Assembly: GCA_035760645.1 (NCBI GenBank)
Contig: DASTSO010000099.1
Coordinates: forward strand, 1-64,000
DNA length: 64,000 nt
Source of the DNA: DASSTY01 sp035760645
Lineage (GTDB): Bacteria > Gemmatimonadota > Gemmatimonadetes > Gemmatimonadales > GWC2-71-9
Direction of reading: 5' to 3'
The first letter of the stretch is position 1. Each line of letters starts with the position of its first letter. The notes under the pieces were generated by a model, which did no database searches, had not been told where the DNA came from, and worked only from the letters and a program-made list of their open reading frames with translations. Below are positions 1-8,018 of this stretch, piece after piece. A program made the translations under genes and the position numbers.

Positions 1-549
1 TCGCTCGAGGCAATCCAGAGCAAGCCCGCGGTCTTCGATACGCAGAAGCTCGAGTGGATGAACGGCCAGTACCTCTCGATGACCCCGGCCGACGCGCTCC
101 TCGCGCCGGTGCGGGAGCAGCTCGCGCGCCTCGGCGTCGAGCCCGGCGCGCGCGACCTGCGGCCGATCATCGACGCCGCGAAGGCGCGCAGCCGCACGAT
201 CGTGCAGCTCGCCGAGCAGGTGGCGGTGCGGCTCCAGGGTCCCGACGGGAAGGTGGACGCGAAGGCCGAGGCGCTGATGAAGAAGATGGGGGCGGGCTTC
301 GCCGAGAATCTGCGCGGGGCGGCGCGCGCGCTGGAGGGGATTCCGCCGGCCGAGTGGGACGCTCCCCGGCTCGAGGCCGCGCTGCGCCAGGTGGCCGAGT
401 CGCGCGGCGCCAAGCTCGGCGACGTCATGCAGCCGATCCGCGTCGCCCTGACCGGCTCCACGGTCTCCGAGCCGGTCAACGAGCTGCTCGCCGTCGTGGG
501 GCGGGAGCCGAGCCTGGAGCGGATGCGGAAGGCCGCTGACGCGGCCTAG
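1..549 (+). CDS. gltX: Glutamate-tRNA ligase, C-terminal fragment (5' end outside window)
   Basis: The reading frame is open from base 1, so the gene begins upstream of the window and only about 182 C-terminal residues are seen. The segment around KPAVFDTQKLEWMNGQYL is the typical end of the catalytic half of GluRS. It is followed by an all-helical anticodon-binding domain that ends in the conserved GSTVSEPVNELLAVVGRE stretch. The enzyme charges tRNA-Glu in the cytoplasm. The class I HIGH and KMSKS motifs would lie upstream and cannot be checked, so a non-discriminating Glu/Gln form cannot be excluded. It ends in TAG and is convergent with the next gene, 28 bases away. Confidence 0.93.
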   Translation, partial: SLEAIQSKPAVFDTQKLEWMNGQYLSMTPADALLAPVREQLARLGVEPGARDLRPIIDAAKARSRTIVQLAEQVAVRLQGPDGKVDAKAEALMKKMGAGFAENLRGAARALEGIPPAEWDAPRLEAALRQVAESRGAKLGDVMQPIRVALTGSTVSEPVNELLAVVGREPSLERMRKAADAA

Positions 550-577
550 GACGCCGCCTGGACGGGAGGGCGGAAGA

Positions 578-1024
578 CTAGACCGTCATCCCCATCCGGA
601 ATTTCCAGATCCGCCGCAGCAGCTCGTCGAGCTGCCCGTGGATGACGAACCCCTCGACGGCCGAGGCGGTGGCGGCGGCGTTCATGCCCCAGAGGGCGGC
701 GCGCTTGCGCTCGTCGTCGAAGTCGAGCTGGATGAACGCCTGCTCGTCCTCGTCCTTCCACACGACCGGGAGGGCCGACGCGAACTGCTGCGCCACCGCG
801 TTCGCCCCGGGGCCGCCGACGGCGACGGTGGGATTGAGATGGAAGACGCGGTTGGCGAGGTACCACGCGTCGCCCACCACGACGGCCTTGCGCCACGGGT
901 GGCCTACCCCGCGCTGGTCGATCTGCTGCTTGAGCCAGTAGGCGAGCGGCCGGTCGCGGTCCTCGGCCGTCAGCTCGGTGCCGGTGACGATGAGAATCGT
1001 CTCCTCGGTGTCCACCACCTTCAT
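578..1024 (-). CDS. Hypothetical protein, 148 aa
   Basis: I do not recognise the family. The protein is soluble, with no signal peptide or membrane segment. It has an alternating beta/alpha pattern: an N-terminal strand ETILIVTGTEL, then KAVVVGDAWYLANR, then a glycine-rich VGGPGANAVAQQF that resembles a nucleotide- or ligand-binding turn, and later a helical C-terminus. It may have a Rossmann-like fold, which is only an inference. It lies 37 bases after the proline-rich membrane protein gene on the same strand and is probably cotranscribed with it. The ATG start follows directly after a short intergenic gap. It is convergent with gltX. Confidence 0.7.
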   Translation of the reverse strand: MKVVDTEETILIVTGTELTAEDRDRPLAYWLKQQIDQRGVGHPWRKAVVVGDAWYLANRVFHLNPTVAVGGPGANAVAQQFASALPVVWKDEDEQAFIQLDFDDERKRAALWGMNAAATASAVEGFVIHGQLDELLRRIWKFRMGMTV

Positions 1025-1061
1025 GGCGCGCGCCTCATCGCGGGCTCCGGCTCCTCGAAAG

Positions 1062-2039
1062 TCACGGTGTCGGGGGACTCGCCGGCGGCGCGGCGGGCGG
1101 CGTGGCCGCCGGGTCGGGCGGCGTCGCCTGGTTGCGGCGGAACTCCTCCTCCTGCTGCTTCCGCTCGCGGATCGCCTTGATCTGCCGCTTGAACTCCGCC
1201 GCGTTCTCGGCGCGCTGCGCCGCCTGCATGAGATCCGTCCGCAGGTCCATCGCCTGACGCCACGCCTTGTCGCGGTCGTAGTTCGTCCCGCCCGCCGGCA
1301 GGGGCAACAGGGCGAGCACCGCCGCCGGGATGCGAAGTCCCGCGACGTAGAGATACTTCTGGTCGATCCCGAACTTCTTCCCCGCGATCTGGGTCGTCCA
1401 GCTCGGCATCGCCGCGCCGCGCGAGCCGGGATCGGCCTCGACCGAGTCGAGGAACTGCTGGATCGCCCGGTTGACGACGCTGTCGGCGAGCGCCCGGGGA
1501 TTCCCGCTCAGCCGCTGCGCGAGCTCCCGCGGTGGGAGCGGCAGCGGGCGGACCCAGAGCCTTCCCTGGGCGTACTCGGGGGCGATGCGGCCGGCGTGGC
1601 CGGCGGGCTCGTCGCCGGCTTCGGCGGACGGAGCCGCTCGCCCGGAGTCGGCCCCTGAAGGGGCCACTCGGCCGGAGGCCCCTGAAGGGCCCTCGGCGGG
1701 CGGCGAGATCGCGGCGGGGGTGCGTGGCTTCTCACGCGCACGGGGCGCCGCTGCCTCGGAGAGCCCTTGAGGGCTCGCCGGCCGAGTGGCCCCTTCAGGG
1801 GCCGGCCGAGCGCGGGGTGCCGCCGTCATGTACGGCATGTCCAGCACCACCCGCGTCGTGTCCCCCGGCGGCGCCGCGATCAGGCCGCGCCCGAAGCTGC
1901 CGGGGCGCACCACGGTGCTCATCCAGAAGAGGACGAAGAGCACGTGCAGCGCGAGGCTCGCCGCGAGGGCGAGCCGGCGCCGCGGGCGCGCACGTGGCTG
2001 CTCGAAGGACCGCTCAGGCGGTCGTGGCGAGCTCCCCAT
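1062..2039 (-). CDS. Proline-rich, single-pass membrane protein carrying an in-frame foldback repeat
   Basis: This 325-residue protein begins with a basic segment (about residues 1-22), followed by one hydrophobic helix (about 23-44, LALAASLALHVLFVLFWM). That layout is typical of TonB-like or other periplasm-spanning anchored proteins. Residues about 79-131 are Pro/Ala/Gly-rich and are encoded entirely by a 160-base inverted-repeat element that also occurs at 3951-4110. Residues about 150-275 look folded, and the C-terminus is a charged helix (KRQIKAIRERKQQEEEFRR) followed by a Pro/Ala tail. No TonB C-terminal domain is recognisable, so its function is unknown. The start codon overlaps the 3' end of the aminotransferase gene by 26 bases, which suggests coupled translation. 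Confidence 0.75.
   Translation of the reverse strand: MGSSPRPPERSFEQPRARPRRRLALAASLALHVLFVLFWMSTVVRPGSFGRGLIAAPPGDTTRVVLDMPYMTAAPRARPAPEGATRPASPQGLSEAAAPRAREKPRTPAAISPPAEGPSGASGRVAPSGADSGRAAPSAEAGDEPAGHAGRIAPEYAQGRLWVRPLPLPPRELAQRLSGNPRALADSVVNRAIQQFLDSVEADPGSRGAAMPSWTTQIAGKKFGIDQKYLYVAGLRIPAAVLALLPLPAGGTNYDRDKAWRQAMDLRTDLMQAAQRAENAAEFKRQIKAIRERKQQEEEFRRNQATPPDPAATPPAAPPASPPTP
1647..1806. repeat. 160-bp foldback palindromic element, copy A (inside a CDS)
   Basis: The two ends are near-perfect inverted repeats of about 48 bases, and each arm contains nested hairpins such as GGCCCCTGAAGGGGCC. The element aligns without gaps to 3951-4110, with about 24 mismatches in 160 by eye. The outer arms are almost identical and the centre is more diverged. 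Here the element sits wholly inside the gene at 1062-2039 and is translated in frame as about 53 residues (about 79-131) without introducing a stop. It carries no transposase gene. Confidence 0.85.
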
Positions 2040-3210
2040 TGCGGACGGCCTCCAGCATCCGGCCGAGGCGCTGCGCCGCCTCGGCCAGACGCTCCGGACT
2101 CACGGTGAGGGCGATGCGGAAGAAGCCCTCGCCCGCGGGCCCGAACGAGCTCCCCGGCAGCGCCACCACCCCCTGCTCTTCCAGCGCGCGCTTCGTGAAC
2201 ACGGCCGACGGCACGCCGGCCGGGAGCGGCACCCAGAGGTACATCGCGCCCTTGGGCGGCTCGACCTCGAAGCCCACGGCGCGCAGCGCCGCCACACCGG
2301 CGTCACGCCGGCGCTCGAGCTCGGCGCGGATCGGCGCCGAGAAGCCCTCGGCGCCGTCGAGCGCCACGCAGCCGGCCTTCTGCACCGCGAGGAACGGCCC
2401 CGTGTCGGTGTAGCTCTTCACCCGCGTGAGCGCGCCGACCAGTTCCTTGCGGCCCACGGCGAAGCCCAGCCGCCAGCCGGTCATCGAGAAGCTCTTCGAG
2501 CAGCTGAAGAACTCGATCGCCACGTCGCGCGCGCCCGGCACCTGGAAGATGCTCGGCGCCACGTAGCCGTCGAAGGTGAGATCGCAGTACGCGTTGTCGT
2601 AGGCGAGGAGGATGTCGTGCTTGCGGCAGGTCGCGACGAGGCGCTCGAGGTAGTCCATCGGCGCGATCGCGGCGGTCGGGTTGTTCGGGTAGTTGACGTA
2701 GACGAGCTTCGTGCGCCGGAGCGTCTCGGCCGGCAGGCGGTCGAGCTCGACGAGGAACCGGTTCTCGGGCCGCAGCGGCGCGATCTCGGGGGTGGCGCCG
2801 CAGAGGATCGTGCCGCCGAGATAGGCCTGGTAGCCGGGCTCGGGGACGACGACCATGTCGCCCGGGTTGCAGACGGCGAACGGGAGGTGCGAGAGCCCTT
2901 CCTTCGAGCCGATGAGCGGGAGCGTCTCGGTGAGCGGCTCGAAGGTCTGCCCGAAGCGGCGCTCGACGTAGTGCGAGCAGGCGCGGCGGAACTCCGGCAG
3001 CCCCTGCTGGAAGCCGTACTTGCTGTAGGCGGGGTTGTCGAGGGCGGCCTTCATCTCGGTCACTACCGCGCTCGGCGGCGGCGTGTCGTTGTCGCCCGCG
3101 CCGGTGTCGATGACGTCCACGCCCTGCTCGATCAGGCGCCGCTTGATGGTCGGGATCTCGGCCAGGGGATAGCCCGGCAGCGCCTGCACTCGCTCGCTGA
3201 AGCTGATCAT
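2014..3210 (-). CDS. PLP-dependent class I/II aminotransferase (LL-diaminopimelate aminotransferase-like)
   Basis: This is a 398-residue fold-type I aminotransferase. Visible features are an N-terminal ligand segment with GAGDNDTPPP, the YSKYGFQQGLPEFR region that contacts the cofactor, the conserved NYPNNPT loop, the AYDNAYCDLTF strand, and the SCSKSFSMTGWRLGF motif whose lysine forms the PLP aldimine. The sequence style matches DapL/aspartate aminotransferase-like enzymes that make LL-diaminopimelate, but substrate cannot be assigned with certainty. The ATG at 3210 is chosen because the conserved domain begins there and it overlaps the preceding stop (ATGA), although the frame stays open further upstream. 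It is cotranscribed with the FAH-family gene. Confidence 0.9.
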   Translation of the reverse strand: MISFSERVQALPGYPLAEIPTIKRRLIEQGVDVIDTGAGDNDTPPPSAVVTEMKAALDNPAYSKYGFQQGLPEFRRACSHYVERRFGQTFEPLTETLPLIGSKEGLSHLPFAVCNPGDMVVVPEPGYQAYLGGTILCGATPEIAPLRPENRFLVELDRLPAETLRRTKLVYVNYPNNPTAAIAPMDYLERLVATCRKHDILLAYDNAYCDLTFDGYVAPSIFQVPGARDVAIEFFSCSKSFSMTGWRLGFAVGRKELVGALTRVKSYTDTGPFLAVQKAGCVALDGAEGFSAPIRAELERRRDAGVAALRAVGFEVEPPKGAMYLWVPLPAGVPSAVFTKRALEEQGVVALPGSSFGPAGEGFFRIALTVSPERLAEAAQRLGRMLEAVRNGELATTA

Positions 3211-3842
3211 CGCTGATTCGCGTTCCCTTCGGTCCGTACGGGGTTGGAGAGGACGCCGACGCCGGGAATCTCGACCTCCACCACGTCGCCGTCGCGCAGC
3301 GGGCCGACCCCGGCCGGGGTCCCCGTGGCGACGAGATCGCCCGGCTCGAGGGTCATGATGCCGCTGATGTAGGATAGCAGCATGGGGATCGGGAAGTGCA
3401 TCTCGCTCGTCCGGCCCCGCTGCCGCTCCTCGCCGTTCACCCGCCCGATCACCTCGAGCTCGCGCCAGTCGAGCCCCATCGCCACGCGCGGCCCCACCGG
3501 GCAGAAGGTGTCGAACCCCTTCGCGCGGGCCCACTGGCCGTCGGTCTTCTGCAGGTCGCGCGCGGTGACGTCGTTGAGGCAGACGATCCCGCCGATGCCC
3601 CGCTCCGCCTCCGCCTCGTCGGCGTGCCGCAGCCGCTTGCCGAGGACGATACCGATCTCCGCCTCGTGCTCCACCCGCTCCGAGGCGGGCGGGAGGACGA
3701 TGGCCTCGTTGGGGCCGATCAGGCTGCTCGGCGGCTTGAAGAAGAGCAGCGGGCGCTCGGGGACCTCGTTGCCGAGCTCCTTCGCGTGGGCGGCGTAGTT
3801 GCGTCCCACGCAGACGATCTTCGACGGCTTCAATGTGATCAC
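3207..3842 (-). CDS. Fumarylacetoacetate hydrolase (FAH) family protein
   Basis: This 211-residue, single-domain FAH-fold enzyme is of the 2-hydroxyhepta-2,4-diene-1,7-dioate isomerase / acylpyruvase type. Typical signatures are the start KIVCVGRNYAAHAKELGN, then LLFFKPPSSLIGPNEAI, then the metal-binding HEAEIGIVLGK, then CLNDVTARDLQ and KGFDTFCPVGP, and finally the TGTPAGVGPL loop. The acidic residues that bind the divalent metal are present. Members hydrolyse or decarboxylate acylpyruvates or break down aromatic ring products; the actual substrate is not visible from sequence. The gene overlaps the aminotransferase by 4 bases and is probably the first gene of this short operon. Confidence 0.92.
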   Translation of the reverse strand: MITLKPSKIVCVGRNYAAHAKELGNEVPERPLLFFKPPSSLIGPNEAIVLPPASERVEHEAEIGIVLGKRLRHADEAEAERGIGGIVCLNDVTARDLQKTDGQWARAKGFDTFCPVGPRVAMGLDWRELEVIGRVNGEERQRGRTSEMHFPIPMLLSYISGIMTLEPGDLVATGTPAGVGPLRDGDVVEVEIPGVGVLSNPVRTEGNANQR

Positions 3843-3950
3843 GTGCCGGCTCCGGTCGGGCAGAGGGGGTCCGATCAGACTCGTCGGTCGCGTGCTGCGG
3901 TACTACACGTCAGTGTGAAAGCGCGCTGATGCGCGTCGGCGCTCTGCCAG

Positions 3951-4110
3951 GTCGGCCCCTGAAGGGGCCACTCGGCCCGAGGCCCCTGAAGGGCCCTCTG
4001 GGGGCACGGGGATCGCCCTGCGGGTGCGACGCCCCTCTTGTGCACGGAGCGCGGCTGCCTCGGAGAGCCCTTCAGGGCTCTCAGGCCGAGTGGCCCCTTC
4101 AGGGGCCGAC
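3951..4110. repeat. 160-bp foldback palindromic element, copy B (after the helicase gene)
   Basis: This second copy of the element lies in the 288-base gap between the FAH-family gene and the JAMM-DinG gene. The inverted arms of about 48 bases match each other with about 4 differences. On the minus strand the copy is open in the same frame as copy A. It forms part of a possible 74-codon reading frame (4127 down to 3903) that starts 3 bases after the helicase stop. The peptide shares the APEGATRP, GLSEAAA and SGASGRVAPSGAD blocks with copy A. Nothing else is recognisable in the gap. Confidence 0.85.
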
Positions 4111-4130
4111 TCGCGCGCGAGCGCCATGCC

Positions 4131-6635
4131 TCACACCCCCGCGTCGATCCCGTACCGCGCGAAGAAGTCCTCGCACCTGTTGCGCACCTGCGCCCAGCTC
4201 CCGACCACCTTGTCGGCGCGCGGGAGCCCCGCGAGCACGAGCGGGCCGTAGCGCTTGGTGACGACGCGGGGGTCCAGGAGCACCACCACGCCGAAGTCCT
4301 GCGCGCTCCGGATCAGCCGGCCGAAGCCCTGCTTCAGCTTCAGGGCGGCGTGCGGGAGCAGGTAGTTCATGAATCCGTCCTCCCCCTGCTCCGCCAGGCG
4401 CTCGAGGCGCGCCGACGTGACCGGCTCGGACGGCACCTTGAAAGGTAGCTTGGTCAGGACCAGCGCGCGCAGCGCCCGGCCGGGGACGTCCACCCCCTCC
4501 CAGAAGCTGTCGGTGCCGAGCAGGATGGCGTTCCCGGTCTCGCGGAAGCGCCGCAGCAGCTGGTCGCGCGGGGCCTCGCCCTGGACGAGGATCGGCCAGC
4601 GGCCGCCGAGCGCGGCGCGCACCTCCGCCGCCGCGCGCCGGAGGGTGGCGTGGCTCGTGAAGAGGACGAACATCCCGCCGTCGGCGGCCCAGGCGAGGTC
4701 GGTGACGGTCTGGACCACCGCCGCGAGGTGACCCGCCTCGTCGCCGCGCGGCTCGGGGAAGTCCTCGGGGATCCCGAAGACGCACTGCGACGGGTAGTCG
4801 AAGGGCGAGGGGAAGCTCTCCTGCACCGTCACCGGCGACGCCTCGCCCGCGAGGCCGAAGCGGCCGCGGATGAAGTCGAAATCGCCACCCGCGGCGAGCG
4901 TCGCGCTCGTGAGCACCGTGGTCTTGAGCCGGTCGAAGAGGAGCTCGCGGAGCACGGGTGCGAGGTCGAGCGGCACGGTCGAGAGGCTCACCTCCTGCCC
5001 CCGCTTCCCGCTCCGCTCCATCCAGCGCACCACCGGCGGCCCGCCCGGCGCTGGGCGCAGCGCCTGGTTGAGGCCGTCGCTCACGCCGTCGAGCCGGCGC
5101 ATGACCCCCTTGAGTTCCTGCAGCAGCTGCACCCGCCGCTCGGTCTCGTCGATCTGGGTGAGCCGGTCCACGATCGTCTCGACGCTGTCCTTGAGCGTGC
5201 GGAAGGCGACGAGCGTCGCCTCCAGCTCGCGCGACAGCCCCATGGCCCAGATCTCGTCCTGCGCGAACTCCTCGGTGAGGCGGAGCTGGCCGCCCGGCCC
5301 CTCCTCGAGGCGGGCGTGGAGCCGCAGGAAGAGCTGGTCGGTGGCGCGCCGCGCGTCGGCCACGGCGGGCACCAGGCGCTGGTGCAGCAGGTCGAGCGAG
5401 GCGCGGCTCAAGAGGTCCTGGCTCGCCGAGAGCTCGGCGGCGAGCGTCGGCAGGAGGCCGCGGCCGTTCCGCTCGAAGCGGCCGAGGAGCCGCCGCACGC
5501 CGCGGCTGCCGACCTGGGCACCCAGGTGGCTCGCCGCGACGTCCTCGAGGTGATGCGCCTCGTCGAGGATCAGGCGCTGGTAGGGGGGCAGCACCGCCGC
5601 CTCCTGCCAGTTGTCGCTCGTGCGGCGCACGCTCAGGTCGGCGGCGAGGAGGTGGTGGTTCACCACCACGACGTCCGCCTCCGCCGCCCGCCGGCGGGCG
5701 CGGAAGAGGAAGCACTTGTCGAAGTGGGGACACTTGAGCCGTGGACAGAGATCCGACTCCGCGCTCACCTCGTCCCACACCTCCGGGCTCGGCGTGAAGG
5801 GGAGATCGGAGAGGGTCCCGTCTCCGGTGTGCCCGCCCCAGGCGGCGATGTCGTTCAGCTCGGCGAGCTTGTCGGGCTCGAGCAGCGAGCGCTGGGCCGC
5901 CACCGCCATCTGGAGCCGCGCCTGGCAGAGATAGTTCCGCCACCCCTTGAGGAGCGCGAAGGTCGGCTGGTAGTCCTCGGTCGAGAGCGCCTGCTTCAGG
6001 AGCGGCAGGTCCTTGCCGACGAGCTGCTCCTGGAGGTTGATCGTGTTGGTGCTCACGACCGTGCGCTCGCCGTTGGCGCGGGCCCAGTGGAGCGCCGGGA
6101 CGAGATAGGCGAACGACTTCCCGACGCCGGTGCCGGCCTCGAGGAGCAGCGTGCCGCCGTCGTTGTAGCCGTCGGCGATGTAGGCCGCCATGTCGCGCTG
6201 GCTCTGCCGGTCCTCGTACTGGCCCAGCACGCCCGCGATCGGCCCCTGCTCGCCCAGGGTGTCGAGGACGTCGAACGGGTCGATCTTCACCGTCTCGTCC
6301 GCCTTCGGCACCTCGACGACGACGTAGATGTCGGTCGCCCGGTTGTCGATGATCCCGAACCCCACCCCGCCGTCGTGCAGCGTGGCGGCGACGTTGAGAT
6401 CGGGGCCCGAGGGCTGGAGGTGGCCGCTCGGATGGTTGTGCAGCAGCATCTCCCCGCGCCGCGCGCAGCCGGGGAGGGCGAGGACGCAGTCCACCGTCCC
6501 CCGTGCGACGACGCGCGCGTCGGTGACGACGCCGTCGCGGTCCACGGTGGCCACGAAGGACACTTCGCGCCCGCCGGCCGCGGCGATCTCCGAGGCCAGG
6601 TAGGCGCGGACGCCCGGGGCGATCCGCTCGCTCAC
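4131..6635 (-). CDS. JAMM/RadC-like domain fused to a DinG-family Fe-S helicase
   Basis: 834 residues. Residues about 20-110 form an MPN/JAMM domain. H66 and H68 (HNHPSG), S76 and D79 fit the HxH-x7-S-x2-D zinc-protease/RadC pattern exactly, and E24 is a candidate catalytic glutamate. From about residue 130 on it is a superfamily 2 helicase of the DinG/XPD class. It has Walker A EAGTGVGKS (166-174), a DEAH box (358-361), four cysteines placed as 4Fe-4S ligands (C237, C297, C302, C308), VVNHHLL, and the C-terminal GFGRLIRS motif. DinG helicases unwind DNA, including R-loops, during repair. The JAMM domain's partner is unknown. The start is GTG, overlapping the upstream gene by 4 bases, the last in an overlapping gene train. 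Confidence 0.9.
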   Translation of the reverse strand: MSERIAPGVRAYLASEIAAAGGREVSFVATVDRDGVVTDARVVARGTVDCVLALPGCARRGEMLLHNHPSGHLQPSGPDLNVAATLHDGGVGFGIIDNRATDIYVVVEVPKADETVKIDPFDVLDTLGEQGPIAGVLGQYEDRQSQRDMAAYIADGYNDGGTLLLEAGTGVGKSFAYLVPALHWARANGERTVVSTNTINLQEQLVGKDLPLLKQALSTEDYQPTFALLKGWRNYLCQARLQMAVAAQRSLLEPDKLAELNDIAAWGGHTGDGTLSDLPFTPSPEVWDEVSAESDLCPRLKCPHFDKCFLFRARRRAAEADVVVVNHHLLAADLSVRRTSDNWQEAAVLPPYQRLILDEAHHLEDVAASHLGAQVGSRGVRRLLGRFERNGRGLLPTLAAELSASQDLLSRASLDLLHQRLVPAVADARRATDQLFLRLHARLEEGPGGQLRLTEEFAQDEIWAMGLSRELEATLVAFRTLKDSVETIVDRLTQIDETERRVQLLQELKGVMRRLDGVSDGLNQALRPAPGGPPVVRWMERSGKRGQEVSLSTVPLDLAPVLRELLFDRLKTTVLTSATLAAGGDFDFIRGRFGLAGEASPVTVQESFPSPFDYPSQCVFGIPEDFPEPRGDEAGHLAAVVQTVTDLAWAADGGMFVLFTSHATLRRAAAEVRAALGGRWPILVQGEAPRDQLLRRFRETGNAILLGTDSFWEGVDVPGRALRALVLTKLPFKVPSEPVTSARLERLAEQGEDGFMNYLLPHAALKLKQGFGRLIRSAQDFGVVVLLDPRVVTKRYGPLVLAGLPRADKVVGSWAQVRNRCEDFFARYGIDAGV

Positions 6636-7990
6636 GTCTTCAGCTCTTTCTTCTTGGCGGCCGGGAAGAGGACGTTGTTGAGGATGAGCCGGTAGCCCGG
6701 CGAATGGGGGTGCAGACTGAGGTCCGTCGGCGCGTCGCCGACCTGGTGCTGGGGATCTTCGGGATCATGGCCTCCGAAGAACGTCCAGGTACCCTGTCCG
6801 TGTTCCCCGTGAATGTACTTCACCCAGGGCGCCCCCGGCTCGTCGGCCAGCACCGTCACGGCCGGCTTGAGGGTGCGCCGGGTGAAGCTCGTCGTCAGCC
6901 CGTAGAAGTCGGGGATCACCTGCCGGTGGTTCTGGACGAGCATGGTGGCCACGGGGTCGATCTTGGCGCTGAAGTTGAACAGGGTGAACGACCCGAGCGG
7001 CTGCCGCCGGCCGGGGACGTTGACCTGGTGGCCGTCGATGTCCGAAAAGGCCGAGACGACGGGACTCGTCTCGAGCTGCGCGTTCTGGAAGGCGAGGGCC
7101 CGGTCCCAGTGCATCTTGGCGCTCGCGTCCGGGTCCATCGGCGTGCCGTCGGCGTAGGCCGCCGCGATGTCCACCCCGTCGCTCGCCAGCGCGAGATCGA
7201 GCGTCTCGGTCGCGGTGCACATGGCGAAGAGGAAGCCGCCCCGTTCGACGAAGCCCCGGATCCCCTGCGCCACCGCCCGCTTCTCCGCCGGCACGCTCGG
7301 GAAGCCCAGCTGCTTGGCCATCGCCGTGTTGCGCTCGACCATCTCGACGAGCCACGGGGCGCCGGCGTAACTCAGGAAGAACTTCGAGTACTGCCCCGTG
7401 AAGTCCTCGTGGTGCAGGTGCAGCCAGTCGTAGGTGCGGAGCCCCTGCCCCACCACCTCCCCGTCCCAGATCTTGTCGAACTCGATCCCGGCATAGTCCA
7501 GCGCCATGGTGACGGCGTCGTCCCACGGGGCGGCATTCGGCGGCTGGTAGACGGCCACCTTCGGCGCCTTCTCGAGGGGGATGGCGTCCATGTTCCCGCC
7601 CTGGATCCGGGCGCGGATCCGCGCGACCTGCCCGTCGTCCACCTGCTCCACGGTGACCCCCGCGAGCGCGGCATCCTTCATCGTTTCCGCTTCGGCCGGG
7701 AGCAGGAACGCGCCGTTGCGGTAGTTGAGGAACCACTCGCCCCGGGTGCCGCGCTGCAGGACGCGGTAGGCGAGGCCGTAGGCCTTGAGGTGGTCGTCCT
7801 GCGCGTCGTCCATCGGGACGAGCAGCCAGGGCGCCGCGAGGCGGCGCCCGCCGGAGAGGAGCCCCGGCACGATCGCCGGGAAGCCCCGGAGCGCGGGCGA
7901 GAGCGCCGCGAGCCCGCCCGCGCTCCGGAGGAGGAACTCGCGGCGGGAGATGCCGGACGGGCCGGCGGGATCGCGCGGAAACGGTGCCAT
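6632..7990 (-). CDS. Tat-exported conserved protein ('asparagine synthetase B'-labelled family)
   Basis: This 452-residue protein has an N-terminal twin-arginine signal, SRREFLLRSAGG, followed by a hydrophobic stretch, so folded export to the periplasm is likely. The mature part begins LLVPMDDAQDDHLKAYGLAY. It also contains KAPKVAVYQPP, APWDDAVTMALDYAG, YDWLHLHHEDFTGQY and GGFLFAMCTATETLDLALA. It resembles a conserved Bacteroidetes family that databases often call asparagine synthetase B, but no glutaminase or ATP-pyrophosphatase motif is visible, so I do not accept that function. The GGFLFAM-type core suggests a class I glutamine-amidotransferase-like fold (inference). The ATG at 7990 immediately precedes the Tat signal. 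The TPR gene is 28 bases upstream. Confidence 0.85.
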   Translation of the reverse strand: MAPFPRDPAGPSGISRREFLLRSAGGLAALSPALRGFPAIVPGLLSGGRRLAAPWLLVPMDDAQDDHLKAYGLAYRVLQRGTRGEWFLNYRNGAFLLPAEAETMKDAALAGVTVEQVDDGQVARIRARIQGGNMDAIPLEKAPKVAVYQPPNAAPWDDAVTMALDYAGIEFDKIWDGEVVGQGLRTYDWLHLHHEDFTGQYSKFFLSYAGAPWLVEMVERNTAMAKQLGFPSVPAEKRAVAQGIRGFVERGGFLFAMCTATETLDLALASDGVDIAAAYADGTPMDPDASAKMHWDRALAFQNAQLETSPVVSAFSDIDGHQVNVPGRRQPLGSFTLFNFSAKIDPVATMLVQNHRQVIPDFYGLTTSFTRRTLKPAVTVLADEPGAPWVKYIHGEHGQGTWTFFGGHDPEDPQHQVGDAPTDLSLHPHSPGYRLILNNVLFPAAKKKELKT

Positions 7991-8018
7991 CAGCGCCCCT
8001 CCGTGCCCTGGTGGCTCC

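Noticed and set aside
1647..1806. Insertion sequence or classic MITE for the foldback element
   Set aside because: No transposase, no clear target-site duplication and no terminal motif of a known family was seen. A palindromic coding repeat fits better, so I did not call it a mobile element.
6632..7990. Asparagine synthetase function
   Set aside because: The protein has a Tat signal and lacks the N-terminal nucleophile cysteine domain and the ATP-pyrophosphatase signature of AsnB. The name is a database carry-over.
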